DNA from: Aotearoamyces nothofagi
Taxonomy: Eukaryota > Ascomycota > Leotiomycetes > Leotiales > Tympanidaceae
Length of the DNA: 64,000 bases
Direction of reading: 5' to 3'
NCBI GenBank assembly: GCA_015345905.1
Contig: JADDTR010000009.1
Span: 248,001 to 312,000 of the forward strand
A program made the position numbers and the translations under genes. Under the pieces are notes generated by a model. The model worked only from the letters and a program-made list of their open reading frames with translations, ran no database searches and was not told the origin of the DNA. Of this stretch, positions 12,565 to 21,716 are shown in pieces. Every line of letters starts with the position of its first letter. The stretch's first letter is position 1.

Positions 12565-12863
12565 GAAAAGTCGGATAAGGGATTAGTAGATATTCATACA
12601 AATGAATGTTCCGATTTCTATCATGTGATTTAGTATGGAAAGGCTTCTATTGTTATCTTAAGTGGCTCATGATTCGACATGGCATGTTATGCATCGTCTT
12701 CCGACGCTTTTCGCTCCTTCAAGCTTTGATTCCCGAGATTCGACGCCGTTCCGAACGCCGCTACGGAGTAGCACAAAAATAACTCCGATTATGATACAAT
12801 TCATCAAGACGCCACAATGTATACATGTGAGTCTTATATCTGCCTGGTTCGAACCCTGCGGCT
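12565..12863. other. Spacer upstream of aminopeptidase
   Basis: About 300 bp with a 73-codon minus-strand frame (12667-12888) containing one hydrophobic run (LMNCIIIGVIFVLLRSG). It may be an alternative last exon of the neighbouring Kre9-like gene; otherwise it is the promoter of the aminopeptidase. Confidence 0.35.
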
Positions 12864-13861
12864 CTACAGCATGGTTCCTTGGTCCCATCCGACGATCAGA
12901 GTCCTTTTCCTAATCCTTCCACCGATTGAGGAATTTTTGCATGTCATCCGTCGGTTGAGACGCTGCCGCGGCCCGGAAAGCAGTCAGTAAGCTAAACTTG
13001 GACATGTATAAGTAGCACTTACAGTATTGGTATGACTGGCAAAAGAGGCAGTTTGAGACTGAGTTATGGTGGTCGCGATAGTCGGCGCAGTCAGGTAAGT
13101 TGTGGCGTACACTACAGACGACGTTGGCCATAGTGGCGATGTGTTTGTAGCTGTAATTGAGGTCGGAGGTATAGGCTGCATCGGCGCATATTTTATAGTG
13201 CCGGTCTGGAGATTATATGGAGTGCCATATACACCATCAGCTGAAGATGCCGCCGTAGTTCCTGCCGTAGTTCCTGCTGTAGCAACTTCATCGTCTGTAG
13301 CTGGGCCCGCTGTACCTGTCACCGTCTTTAATGCCGTCTCGACAGCAGTAGAAAAGGTTCCAGTCATTCCAGAAATGGTGAATCGATCGGTGTAATTGAT
13401 AATGTAACCCCCAGCTGATGCTGTCGACTTGAGGCCTAGGAAACTATTTGACGTCAGCTCATTTACTCTGTCGTTAGAAGCACATTTACGTACTATGCAT
13501 TTGTAGTGTTGCCACCTTGCGTAACAGGCACAGTGACAGATACCGTATAGCCAGTCGTAAACTTGCCTCCAGCAACGAGTGTTAACAATGCCGTCTATTT
13601 ATAATCAGCTAACGGTGTCATGCGTGGTACGTGATGGGGACTTGAATGGCATACAGGCGATGTATTCGAACCACTGAAGAGGATCAGGTCGTATTCTGTT
13701 AGTGCAGAGATCAGGGGCGCTGTGTTTGATTCTGCCCAGGTCACGGTGAAAGCTGTCCCTCCCGTAACTGTAGCCCCAGCGGCTGGTGCTGAGAAAGCAG
13801 CATCAGCCAGAGCCAGTGTGCAGAAAGTAGAAAGCAACAAAAACGCTTCGACAAGACGCAT
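12864..13861 (-). CDS. Secreted Ser/Thr-rich Kre9/Knh1-like protein
   Basis: Putative cell-surface protein of the family with a Kre9/Knh1-type Ig-like N-terminal domain, linked in fungi to wall glucan assembly or GPI-anchored surface proteins. Exons 13655-13861, 13494-13594 and 13023-13443 are firm and give 243 codons. A signal peptide (MRLVEAFLLLSTFCTLALA) is followed by the domain (FSAPAAGATVTGGTAFTVTW ... DLILFSGSNTSP ... GGYIINYTDRFTISGMTG) and a long Thr/Ser/Ala region. The C-terminus is uncertain. The acceptor after a CTGAC branch at 12963 gives a short basic tail ending at 12864 (used here). A later acceptor near 12917 would instead join a frame with a transmembrane run ending at 12667. 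Reading through the donor stops after 13 codons. No ordinary GPI signal is seen in any version. Confidence 0.65.
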
Positions 13862-14750
13862 GATTGCAAATAGCGGAGGAGAATCTAGCAATCAAACTTT
13901 TTATGCCTTTTTAGGAGTCGTCGCAGTGACAAAGAGGCTTTGCAGGAGTATGCGTAGATTTAGGTACGATAAGGAGGCCGTTACAGCCTACCATTCTAAG
14001 TTTGGATTTAATGCCTTAGGCGCAAAAGGAATTGATAAGTTTACCTCCCACGCGGGCTGAAAATTAATTGGCACGCGGGTTGGGGAAAGAGTGGCGCTCT
14101 TTAATATAAACTTTGTCGAGACTGTACTACCACTTTTATATCCCGACAACTACAAATAATCAATTAATAGAATTTCCGATGTTGTTATTATTCTGCTCAA
14201 AAGTGTGCCACTCATATTCCCCCTATCACTTAATATGATTGATACTATTGTGCTTTAATGAACAGAGTGACATAGGTGCGAAGTTAGAAAATGTTGTAGA
14301 AAAAAGAGGCAGTCATTTGGATTCAATTCCTACGAGAATAATGTCTTAAAATTGCAGCTAATTTAATTAATTGGCCGAGCGGCAAATCTGCTGAACTACT
14401 ATATATATACCTGGTATGCAACGCCTGAACCGGCTAAAATGCCCCGATGCCTGTACGAAAGCCTCTTCATCGCTGTAGTAATTAATCATTCCTACAAGTG
14501 AGCTCACGTTATGAACGTTATTATTTCGGTTCCCATCTGCTGATATATGTTGAAGCAACCCTCATTGAAAGTCTGCATTGATTTTTTCATTGCCCTGAAA
14601 CACATAGTATCACTCCAACCCACCACCCCTCTTGATACCTTCTAGAGGCACATGTGATCCTTGTGTGAATTGAAACATTCTCGTGACCGAAGAAATTTCC
14701 GCCGAAAATTGCATCTCTAATCTCGTTCTTTAGAGGGCCACTTCTGGAAC
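13862..14750. other. AT-rich spacer, Kre9-like / PREG
   Basis: 889 bp, AT-rich, containing the Kre9-like gene promoter and the 3' end of the cyclin gene. A 63-codon frame (14367-14558, minus) lacks support. No repeat or RNA gene recognised. Confidence 0.45.
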
Positions 14751-15782
14751 CTAGGCATCGGCGGTAACTTCCTGGGCCGTCTCCTGGATAACGGCACTTC
14801 TCTTCTTGCTTTTTAATGGCAACCTCATGCCTATCCCATAGCCACTCACAGCCCTCTGAGCAGAGCTGACCTCCTGTAGACTCAACGCATGTTTCAATAA
14901 TGCCTCTTTCGTCGTCCGCAACTCGAAATTGGTCAAAAAACAGAAGCTGATCTCTAATCTTGCTAACTCGTTCTCGCTCACACCCCCAACTTTCGAAAAT
15001 CGTCGATGCGGGTAGGAAAGGTCCTCTAAGGCTTTCATGGCCACTCGAAGCCCCGCGAGGAGAAGACGATGGGAGTTGCGTCTCGTCACCGGGATAGCTC
15101 GTTCTTCGACTGCTAGGCGGTGAATATATACACTGGTAGCAAGATAGACAGCTGTAGACATTGGGCAGAATTTATGAATCCGCATCAAGTAATCTTCAAG
15201 AGATATGGGTGGCGGCTGCTTCGAATAAAATTTCCGAGTAATTGCACTGTGCTGGAGGTTCACTGGTTCTGCATTCGCCCCAATGACTACATATGGCTCT
15301 TTCGGCCGCACGTCTGAGCTTGCCACACGCGTCTTTCTGAGACTGACACCATCGATATCGTCCGATCCACCGCTTGAGCTTGATTGTGTACGAGGCCGCT
15401 GTTGCGCGCTCAAATCTGTAAAAGAGTGACTGCGTACTATATTCTCCTTCTCCTCCTGCATGCCTCGCATGTTTGGGGTTGTTGGATAACTTGGTGGAGG
15501 TGTAGGCGGGATATCACCGGTAACGCGAACTAACGCTTCGATGCCGGCGCAGAGGAGTTTCAGAGCGGCGACAGGAGAGATAGCGAAGACATCCAAACTC
15601 GATGGAGGGTGCAGAGGGGCATCCGCGTTCGAATTGGGGGGTGCGACGGCCAGTCCGGCGTCTGCAGCTGGGTCCGGCCGTGGTGGCAGTCGGCGAGGGG
15701 AATCGCCAGAATCGAGGAGTAAATCATGCTGCTTGGCGGTGGGCGGTGCAGTCACAACCTCTGTTGCAGTGAGAGAAGACAT
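14751..15782 (-). CDS. preg: PHO80/PREG-type cyclin (Pho85-class CDK partner)
   Basis: Cyclin of the Pho80 family that partners a Pho85-type kinase. The Neurospora member PREG represses phosphate-starvation genes by acting on NUC-1. Single exon, 343 aa from the first in-frame ATG. The disordered, Pro/Ser-rich first 190 residues are followed by the cyclin box at about residues 195-310, with PPISLEDYLMRIHKFCPMST, AVYLATSVYIHRLA, RRNSHRLLLAGLRVAMK and ELARLEISFCFLTNFEL typical of the family. A basic tail follows. The open frame runs 50 further codons upstream to 15932 without any ATG, with protein-like composition. A spliced 5' exon or a non-AUG start is therefore possible. It is divergent from the TPP-enzyme gene across a GC-rich spacer. 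Confidence 0.85.
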   Translation of the reverse strand: MSSLTATEVVTAPPTAKQHDLLLDSGDSPRRLPPRPDPAADAGLAVAPPNSNADAPLHPPSSLDVFAISPVAALKLLCAGIEALVRVTGDIPPTPPPSYPTTPNMRGMQEEKENIVRSHSFTDLSAQQRPRTQSSSSGGSDDIDGVSLRKTRVASSDVRPKEPYVVIGANAEPVNLQHSAITRKFYSKQPPPISLEDYLMRIHKFCPMSTAVYLATSVYIHRLAVEERAIPVTRRNSHRLLLAGLRVAMKALEDLSYPHRRFSKVGGVSENELARLEISFCFLTNFELRTTKEALLKHALSLQEVSSAQRAVSGYGIGMRLPLKSKKRSAVIQETAQEVTADA

Positions 15783-16772
15783 GGCGCGTACGGCAAGGAC
15801 AGGATTGTGAAGCGCGGGGTCCTCGTATGAGACAGAGGTCTGGAAGGGTGGTCGTGCTTCCGGTATCAAGTGCTTCTTCCGCGCCTTGGCCGAGGGGGCT
15901 TGATATATGCTTGTGACTGTCTGCAGAGGCACATGGTCAAAAGTCGAGGGATATACAGATCAGACGGCGCGCGAAGGGCTAGTCAAGGTGGACGGAGAAA
16001 GGAATATATACTATGGGGACAGGTAGTAGGCGTATGCGGGAGGCGGAGGCGTTGGCGTTGGCGGTACAGCAGGCTCTCACGGGTTCTTCTGTGGAGTGGA
16101 GACTGGAACTGGTGCAGGGACTTTTTAGCAGGCGGAAGCAGGCGTGGCAGGCACTGATGCGCCGGACAAAGGACATTAAAGTTGGCCCGAGGCTGGATGG
16201 GGCAGCTGCCGCCGGTACAGCGCTGAAATCTACCGACGAAGCGCCGCGAGACGGCTGTGGGATCGGTGCCAGCGTGTGTGCGTGCGTGCGTGCGCCTACC
16301 AGCACCGTGCAGGATGTTCAGTACGAGACTTGTGCGGCCACGGCGGTGGAGAGCGTGGCAGCAGGGCCTCACCACCGTATGCACAGCACAGTACAGCACA
16401 GCACTGTACGGCAAGAGCCTCAAGGCAGAGCGCCAGCGCCCTGAAGGGAACCTCTCCGCGCGGAGACGTCGGGCGGCGCAGGCCCGTACGCACAGCACGG
16501 AACTGCACTGCACAGTACGGTGCGGTCCAGCGGTCCTAGGTACCACGTGAGTACACCAGCCCCGCCTTTTCCTGTACTGGAATGTTATGCCGCCCCAAGC
16601 CCCGCTCCGATGCCATAAGCCGCTGCTAAGTTCAACCCCACACTTCACACCATGAACACCTGCCCGCACGACTGTACAACTGCACAACTGCACGACTGTG
16701 AGAAGGATCTTGTCTTCCAGACAAGGAAATAGCCACTTCCACTCTCCACCTTTATTCCAGAGAGGGTACACA
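15783..16772. promoter_or_regulatory. GC-rich divergent spacer between PREG and TPP enzyme
   Basis: 990 bp holding both divergent promoters. It is GC-rich with a (GTGC)n run at about 16273-16294 and CAGCACAG/CAGTACAG units at about 16382-16412 and 16490-16525, the same motif that opens the repeat array near 19841. Open frames here are composition artefacts. The TPP-enzyme start at 16773 lies just after a CT-rich stretch. Confidence 0.5.
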
Positions 16773-18768
16773 ATGTATACTGCATCTTTCGCCTTCTTCG
16801 AGGCTCTGTGGGAGGCTGGTGTTACTCATTGTTTTGTGAATCTAGGCTCTGATCATCCCAGCATTATCGAAGCCATTGTCAAAGGACAGAATGAAAAGAA
16901 GGGCCAGTTCCCCCGAATAATTACCTGTCCGAATGAGGTATGCCATCCATCCTACAGCGCATCTTTGCTATGGACTGACACGTTCGGAAATAGATGGTCG
17001 CACTCTCCATGGCAGATGGCTTCGCTCGGTTGACGGGGAAGCCTCAGTGCGTCATTGTGCACGTCGATGTAGGAACTCAAGGTCTAGGTGCAGCTGTACA
17101 CAATGCGAGCTGTGGACGTGCGCCGGTTCTCATATTTGCTGGACTTTCACCCTTCACCATTGAGGGAGAAATGCGGGGTTCCCGCACTGAATACATACAT
17201 TGGATTCAAGATGTACCAGATCAGAAGCAAATTGTTGGCCAATATTGCCGTTATTCTGCTGAGATAAAAACGGGCAAGAATGTCAAGCAGATGGTAAACA
17301 GGGCTTTGCAGTTTGCCTGTAGTGACCCCGCTGGCCCAGTATACCTGTGTGGAGCAAGAGAGGTTATGGAGGAAGATTTGGAGCCCTACCAACTCGATCA
17401 GGCTCACTGGAATCCCGTCGAGCCAGCAGCATTGCCCGAAAATGCCATCAAGACTATTTCTGAAGCTTTGGTAGGAGCAAAAGAACCATTGGTAGTTACC
17501 GGATATAGTGGCCGGAACCATGCCACAGTAAGAGCCTTGGTTAGACTGACCGAAATAGTCAAAGGTCTCCGTGTACTAGATGCTGGTGGTAGTGATATGT
17601 GCTTTCCTGCAGATCAGCGAGCCTGGCTAGGTCTTCGATATGGCATTGATGACAGTATTAAGACTGCCGACGTTATTGTCGTCATTGATTGCGATGTTCC
17701 ATGGGTCAACACACAGTGTGTTCCATCCAATAATGCAAAGATCTTTCATATTGATGTGGACCCTCTCAAGCAACAGATGCCAGTATTTTACCTGTCAGCT
17801 GTTTCTAGGTATCGAGCCGACAGCTTTACTGCCATAAGCCAACTTATAAAGTATCTCTCAACTTCTGATCTCTCCAATCAGCTGAGTGCACAGACCTTTA
17901 CGAAGAGATGGGATGCTCTAGCCGAAGCTCATCAGAAGCGATTGTCAAGTATTGAGTTGCTTGCAAAGCCCAATGATGATGGATCATTTGGTACTGGGTA
18001 CCTATGCCACGTGCTTCGGAAGACTGCACCTAAAGATACCATCTGGGCCATTGAAGCTGTAACAAACACTGGCTTTGTTGCTGATAATATCCAGGCGACA
18101 TTTCCAGGATCATGGATCAATTGTGGAGGAGGTGGTCTCGGGTGGTCAGGCGGTGGAGCCCTAGGTATAAAGCTTGCAACGGAATTTGAGAATGGTCAAG
18201 GGAAGGGTAAATTCGTCTGTCAGATTGTGGGAGATGGAACCTTCTTGTTTAGTGTACCTGGAAGCGTTTACTGGATATGTCAACGATATAAGATCCCAAT
18301 TCTGACCATTGTTTTGAACAATAAAGGTATGATACTTGAATGAAGCCTAGTACTGGGGAATATAAAGACTAACCATTTAATAGGCTGGAATGCTCCGTAC
18401 GTAGACACCAATTGGATCTTGGAGCGTGTTTCGCAATCTGGTAGTCTCTTAGGAGCTTCCTAGATGTGTCTCATGACTTCGTCTCCTTTCCGTGATAGAA
18501 CATATGCTGATTTGTGCGCAGAAAGAGATCTCTCCTGCTGGTCCACCCTGATGGAATGGGCTCCAAAGCTACCAACGAGGAACTGAACATCTCGTTCGCT
18601 CCAGTCCCTGACTATGCAGGCATTGCTAAGGCAGCTGCGGGTGGCGACTTGTTCGCAGAAAAGGTTGCAAAGACATCAGATCTCGAAGATGTGTTGAGAA
18701 GGGCAGTAGACTCGGTGAAGAAGGGTACTACGGCTGTTGTTGATGCGGTGGTTGTCTTGGGGTCATGA
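16773..18768 (+). CDS. Thiamine-diphosphate-dependent enzyme, acetolactate synthase-like superfamily
   Basis: Three-domain TPP enzyme of the acetolactate synthase/benzoylformate decarboxylase/oxalyl-CoA decarboxylase group; the substrate cannot be told from sequence. Four exons (16773-16937, 16994-18326, 18384-18396, 18522-18768) join in frame to 585 aa. The proton-relay glutamate is Glu55 (CPNE), the last codon of exon 1, followed by MVALSMADGFARLTGKP. The middle domain carries VLDAGGSDMCFP. The C-terminal TPP motif starts GDGTFLFSVPG (about 468) and ends VLNNKGWNAP (about 495). Exon 3 has only 13 nt and supplies GWNAP. No mitochondrial presequence, so it is unlikely to be the biosynthetic Ilv2 enzyme. 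No FAD-specific feature is evident. It stands alone, flanked by long low-complexity spacers, without other metabolic genes around it. Confidence 0.85.
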
Positions 18769-19164
18769 GCAAAGCAAAGAGCATGGATAGATAGGCTTCA
18801 TTACAAAGTAGATCGCATATTGCAATGGCATCAAACGCGGACGTGGCATTTTTATAGTTATCATAACGATTGCATTTTACAGCATTTCGTCCTCCAGCGT
18901 GGCCTCCTGCTCTTGTTCTTGCTCTTGCCAACGACGACAATGATAGGAGGGGAGCGGCACAATCAAGTTAAGACGACTTTAGTATGTGACAAACTCAGGG
19001 CACCCCAATGCAAGTGGCATGAGTGTCCAGTGTTTCCGTGTTCATTGTCCAGAGATGAGAAGCTCGTAAGGTAGACCAATAGGAGGCTCTGCACTTATTG
19101 AGAGCTGCAGATTATTAATAGTGCAGGCGAGTGTGTTTCGCAACTCAGCCTCGCTGTCTATTTG

Positions 19165-19195
19165 CAGCGAGTCAGCGAGTCAGCGAGTCAGCGAC
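19165..19195. repeat. Tandem CAGCGAGT, nearly 4 copies
   Basis: 8-bp unit CAGCGAGT repeated three times plus a seven-base partial copy. Directly visible, no coding role seen. Confidence 0.9.
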
Positions 19196-19440
19196 AAGCT
19201 ATTTGGAGAAGGTAGCGAGCTCGTAGAGAGGGCCGGAAGCTTGATAAAATCCAAGGCGGCATGGAGAATACTGTACCTCACTGTGCAATGCAACGCAGAG
19301 AAGGATGGCCGGCCACAAAGGCACGGGCAATGCAATAGCGGCCATCGGGCATGGCATTGGGCCGCGCAAGGCAGACTTCAGCGCGGCAGGGTAGCTGGCT
19401 ACATTGGCTGCGGACAGGCAGACCAGGAATGGCATGTAAC

Positions 19441-19498
19441 GAGAAGGAGGAAAGGAGGAAGGAGGGAAGGAGGGAAGGAGGGAAGGAGGGACGGAGAA
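19441..19498 (+). repeat. Purine GGAGGGAA repeat, G-quadruplex-type
   Basis: Polypurine stretch of AGGAGGGA units with at least four GGG runs spaced by five bases (AAGGA), matching the G3N5 quadruplex pattern on the plus strand. Structure formation is an inference. Confidence 0.85.
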
Positions 19499-19840
19499 GT
19501 AAGCTGCAAAATGTGATACACGCTGACATGCAGGGCTATGCAGGTGGCGGGCGGGCTGTGGCTTCCAAAGGCCGGATTCGAGCACGGTTTCTATTATGGG
19601 CATCTCCATCATCACGGGCATTCGTTCAGGTTGCTGCTTGCTGAATGAGTGACGAGAATGTGCTGTGGTACAGTATGTGGGCATCTCGACTGGCGGCTTG
19701 GTCGAGGGTGGCGGAACGAGCGAGACATGGCTGAGTCATCCGGCGAAGAGGGAACAACCCGGGGGGGACTAGGAGGGGGCTCTCATGATTTGGGATTCCT
19801 GCGGCGTCTACGCAGCCAAGGTACCTCGACACTCCGTGTA

Positions 19841-19957
19841 CAGCACAGCACAGCAGGCACAGCAGGCACAGCAGGCACAGCAGGCACAGCAAGCACAGCA
19901 GGCACAGCAGGCACAGCAAGCACAGCAGGCACAGCAGGCACAGCAAGCACAGCACGG
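19841..19957. repeat. 9-bp CAGCAGGCA array with 27-bp higher-order period
   Basis: Eleven consecutive 9-bp units from 19851 to 19949, preceded and followed by CAGCACAG/CAGCACGG. From the third unit on, the order is two CAGCAGGCA plus, as every third unit, CAGCAAGCA, giving a 27-bp higher-order repeat in three copies. All frames are open, producing the AGT/QQA (plus) and LCL/ACC (minus) pseudo-proteins. Confidence 0.95.
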
Positions 19958-19994
19958 AGAATTTGGGAGTCGAGAGTGATACCGATCGAGCCCG

Positions 19995-20062
19995 AGGCAA
20001 GGCAAGACAAGGCAAAGGCAAAGGCAAGGCAAAGGCAAGGCAAAGGCAAGGCAAGTCCTTGT
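19995..20062. repeat. GGCAA / GGCAAA repeat
   Basis: Irregular tandem of GGCAA and GGCAAA units (AAGGCAAAGGCAAGGC) with the purine-rich strand on plus. Low-complexity, no gene. Confidence 0.85.
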
Positions 20063-20182
20063 ACTGTATGTACGGGGTACAGAAAGAGCGATGATGCATA
20101 CTGAACTGCGACTGGGACTGCGACGAAGCCTGTGCTCGAGCTCGTGCGTGTGCCCGTAGATAGCGTGCGTGCGCGTGTGCCT

Positions 20183-20238
20183 GTGCGTGTACTTGCTTGT
20201 GCGTGTACTTGCTTGTGCGTGTACTTGCTTGTGCGTGC
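20183..20238. repeat. 16-bp GTGCGTGTACTTGCTT, 3.5 copies
   Basis: Three perfect 16-bp copies at 20183, 20199 and 20215, followed by half a copy. Alternating purine-pyrimidine (GTGCGTGTAC) content. Confidence 0.92.
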
Positions 20239-20491
20239 TACTCGTTCGTTACCTGTGCCTTGTGCCTGTGATGTGGCCAGGCTCGTGGAGGGATGCGGTG
20301 GGTACCTGCGTGTTACCGTACGGCGGGAGAGGGCGCGGGCACTTGGCGTCACCAGGCCCAAGGAGCCATAGGGAGGGAGGGAGAAGGGGGACGATGGGGG
20401 ACGATGGGAATAGGGATGACTGGGAGCGACTGGGAGTGAATGGCCATACTGTAGCATGCGTCCTGTGCATCGGTACGCGCGGGTAAGACGA

Positions 20492-20630
20492 GACAGGACA
20501 AGACAGGACAAGACGGGACAAGAGAGGACAAGCATTGCGAGGGCCTGTGACCCGCGGCGGGCACTACTCCTGCACGCAACGGTGCCGCCGGGACCCTCTT
20601 CTGTCCCGTCCTGTCCTGTCCTGTTCTGTC
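20492..20630. repeat. Imperfect inverted repeat, 34-bp arms, 71-nt loop
   Basis: Left arm 20492-20525 (GACAGGACAA units) and right arm 20597-20630 (CCTGTCCTGTC) are complementary at about 29 of 34 positions by hand alignment. Mismatches are all C/T on one strand. Complementarity continues loosely on both sides. It may arise from two simple-repeat tracts of opposite orientation. Confidence 0.8.
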
Positions 20631-20689
20631 TCGTCCTGTTTTGTTTCATTCGTTACGTCCAGATGCACATAATCCGTGGTTCCTGCATT

Positions 20690-20756
20690 GTATTGCATTG
20701 TATTGCACGTATTGCATTGTATTGCATGTATTGCACGTGTTGCACGTGTTGCGTTG
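20690..20756. repeat. TGTATTGCAT / TGTTGCACG repeat
   Basis: About 67 bp of roughly 10-bp units (TATTGCATTG) drifting into GTGTTGCACG. No gene. Confidence 0.85.
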
Positions 20757-20846
20757 TGAATACCCATACTCGACTCGACACCGTACGCCCGAGCTGGCGG
20801 CTGGCGCAGGTAAGCACATAGGGTTCTGGTAGCGCATGGCTTAGCA

Positions 20847-20896
20847 ACCTCAGCAGCTTAAGAAAGCTCAGCAGCTAAAGAAACCTCAGCAGCCGA
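20847..20896. repeat. CTCAGCAGCTNAAGAAA, about 3 copies
   Basis: Three copies of an about 17-bp unit (CTCAGCAGCT then AAGAAA) with single-base drift. Low-complexity spacer. Confidence 0.8.
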
Positions 20897-21024
20897 GCCA
20901 AGCCCTGCCCGGCCCCGTCGTCCGAAGTTCTGCACAGCCTGCGGGGGATAGACAAGACAGCATTCTCAGTGCCTCGACTCCCCTCCTTGCGACCACCCCA
21001 CCATGCCTTGCTGTCGGGCCGTAG

Positions 21025-21215
21025 GGCCGTAGAGACGCAGGGCCGTAGAGACGCAGGGCCGCCGATACAGCGCTGTAGAGCAGCACTGTAGCACTGTAAG
21101 CAGCAGAGTAGAGCGCTGTAGCACTGCACTGTAGCACTGTAAGTAGCAGAGTAGAGCGCTGTAGCACTGTGAGTAGCACTGTAAGCAGCATAGTAGTGCG
21201 CTGTAGAGCGACTGT
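21025..21215. repeat. GTAGCACTGTAAGCAGCAG imperfect satellite
   Basis: About 190 bp. GGGCCGTAGAGACGCA copies pass into repeated GTAGCACTGTAAGCAGCAG / AGAGTAGAGCGCT units, each 18-40 bp with drift. GTAGCACTGTA resembles half of an inverted motif (CAGCACTGTA), so short stem-loops can form. Confidence 0.8.
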
Positions 21216-21364
21216 ACGGACGGCAGACACCGGCCGGCCCCCGCTGGAACCCCGAGCGTGGCTGTGGCTGAGCTGCTGCGGTTCGGTTCGCCGACAAGGC
21301 TGCATCCCGCAATGCAGGTGCCCCCCCCTCCGGGCCCTGCCGGCCCTGCTGCCTGCGCCGCATC

Positions 21365-21456
21365 CTGCGCCCTGTAGAGCCCTGCAGAGCCCTGTAGGTG
21401 CCCTGCTAGCACCCCGAAGATGCCCTGTGGATGCCCTGTAGCTGCCCTGCGATGGC
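21365..21456. repeat. Degenerate GCCCTGTAG repeat
   Basis: About ten degenerate 9-12 bp units of GCCCTGTAG/GCCCTGCAG. No gene. Confidence 0.75.
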
Positions 21457-21468
21457 CCCCCCTCCGTT

Positions 21469-21492
21469 CCCCTCCCCTCCCCTCCCCTCCCC
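21469..21492 (-). repeat. (CCCCT)n tract, G4 motif on minus strand
   Basis: Five CCCC runs separated by a single T. On the minus strand this reads GGGGA five times, a textbook G-quadruplex motif with one-base loops. Formation is inferred. Confidence 0.9.
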
Positions 21493-21637
21493 GTCCCTCT
21501 CGCTGCTGCCTTATGCCATGCACGCTGCACGCTGCCCGCTGCCCGCTGCCCGCCGTCCTCCCTCTCTCGCACCCACAGCCCACCGCCCACCGCCCACTGT
21601 CATCGCCCATCCTTCATCCCATCATCATCCTCGCCCT

Positions 21638-21716
21638 CACCACCACCACCACCACCACCACCACCACCAACACCACCCTCGTCCCCATCCTCATCCTCAT
21701 CCTCATCCTCATCCCC
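21638..21716. repeat. CAC triplet and CCTCAT hexamer microsatellites
   Basis: A run of about ten CAC triplets passes directly into (CCTCAT)n. Overlapping frames read poly-His/Pro, poly-Thr or poly-Val and are artefacts. Confidence 0.9.

Noticed and set aside
12838-12866. GGTTCGAACCC motif resembling a tRNA T-arm
   Set aside because: The T-stem does not pair on either strand and no acceptor stem, D-arm or anticodon arm can be placed around it.
14751-18768. PREG cyclin plus TPP enzyme as a phosphate- or metabolite-linked gene cluster
   Set aside because: Only adjacency and a shared spacer support it; no third pathway gene, transporter or regulator is present.
19626-20649. Long open frames (150-290 codons) on both strands across the repeat array
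   Set aside because: They are produced by stop-free tandem repeats (poly-LCL, AGT, QQA), overlap in several phases and resemble no family.
20875-21610. Minus-strand frames of 160-230 codons upstream of the Arg-rich protein gene
   Set aside because: Ala/Arg/Ser-rich translation of the GTAGCACTGTA satellite and GC-rich DNA in all phases; no codon or domain support.
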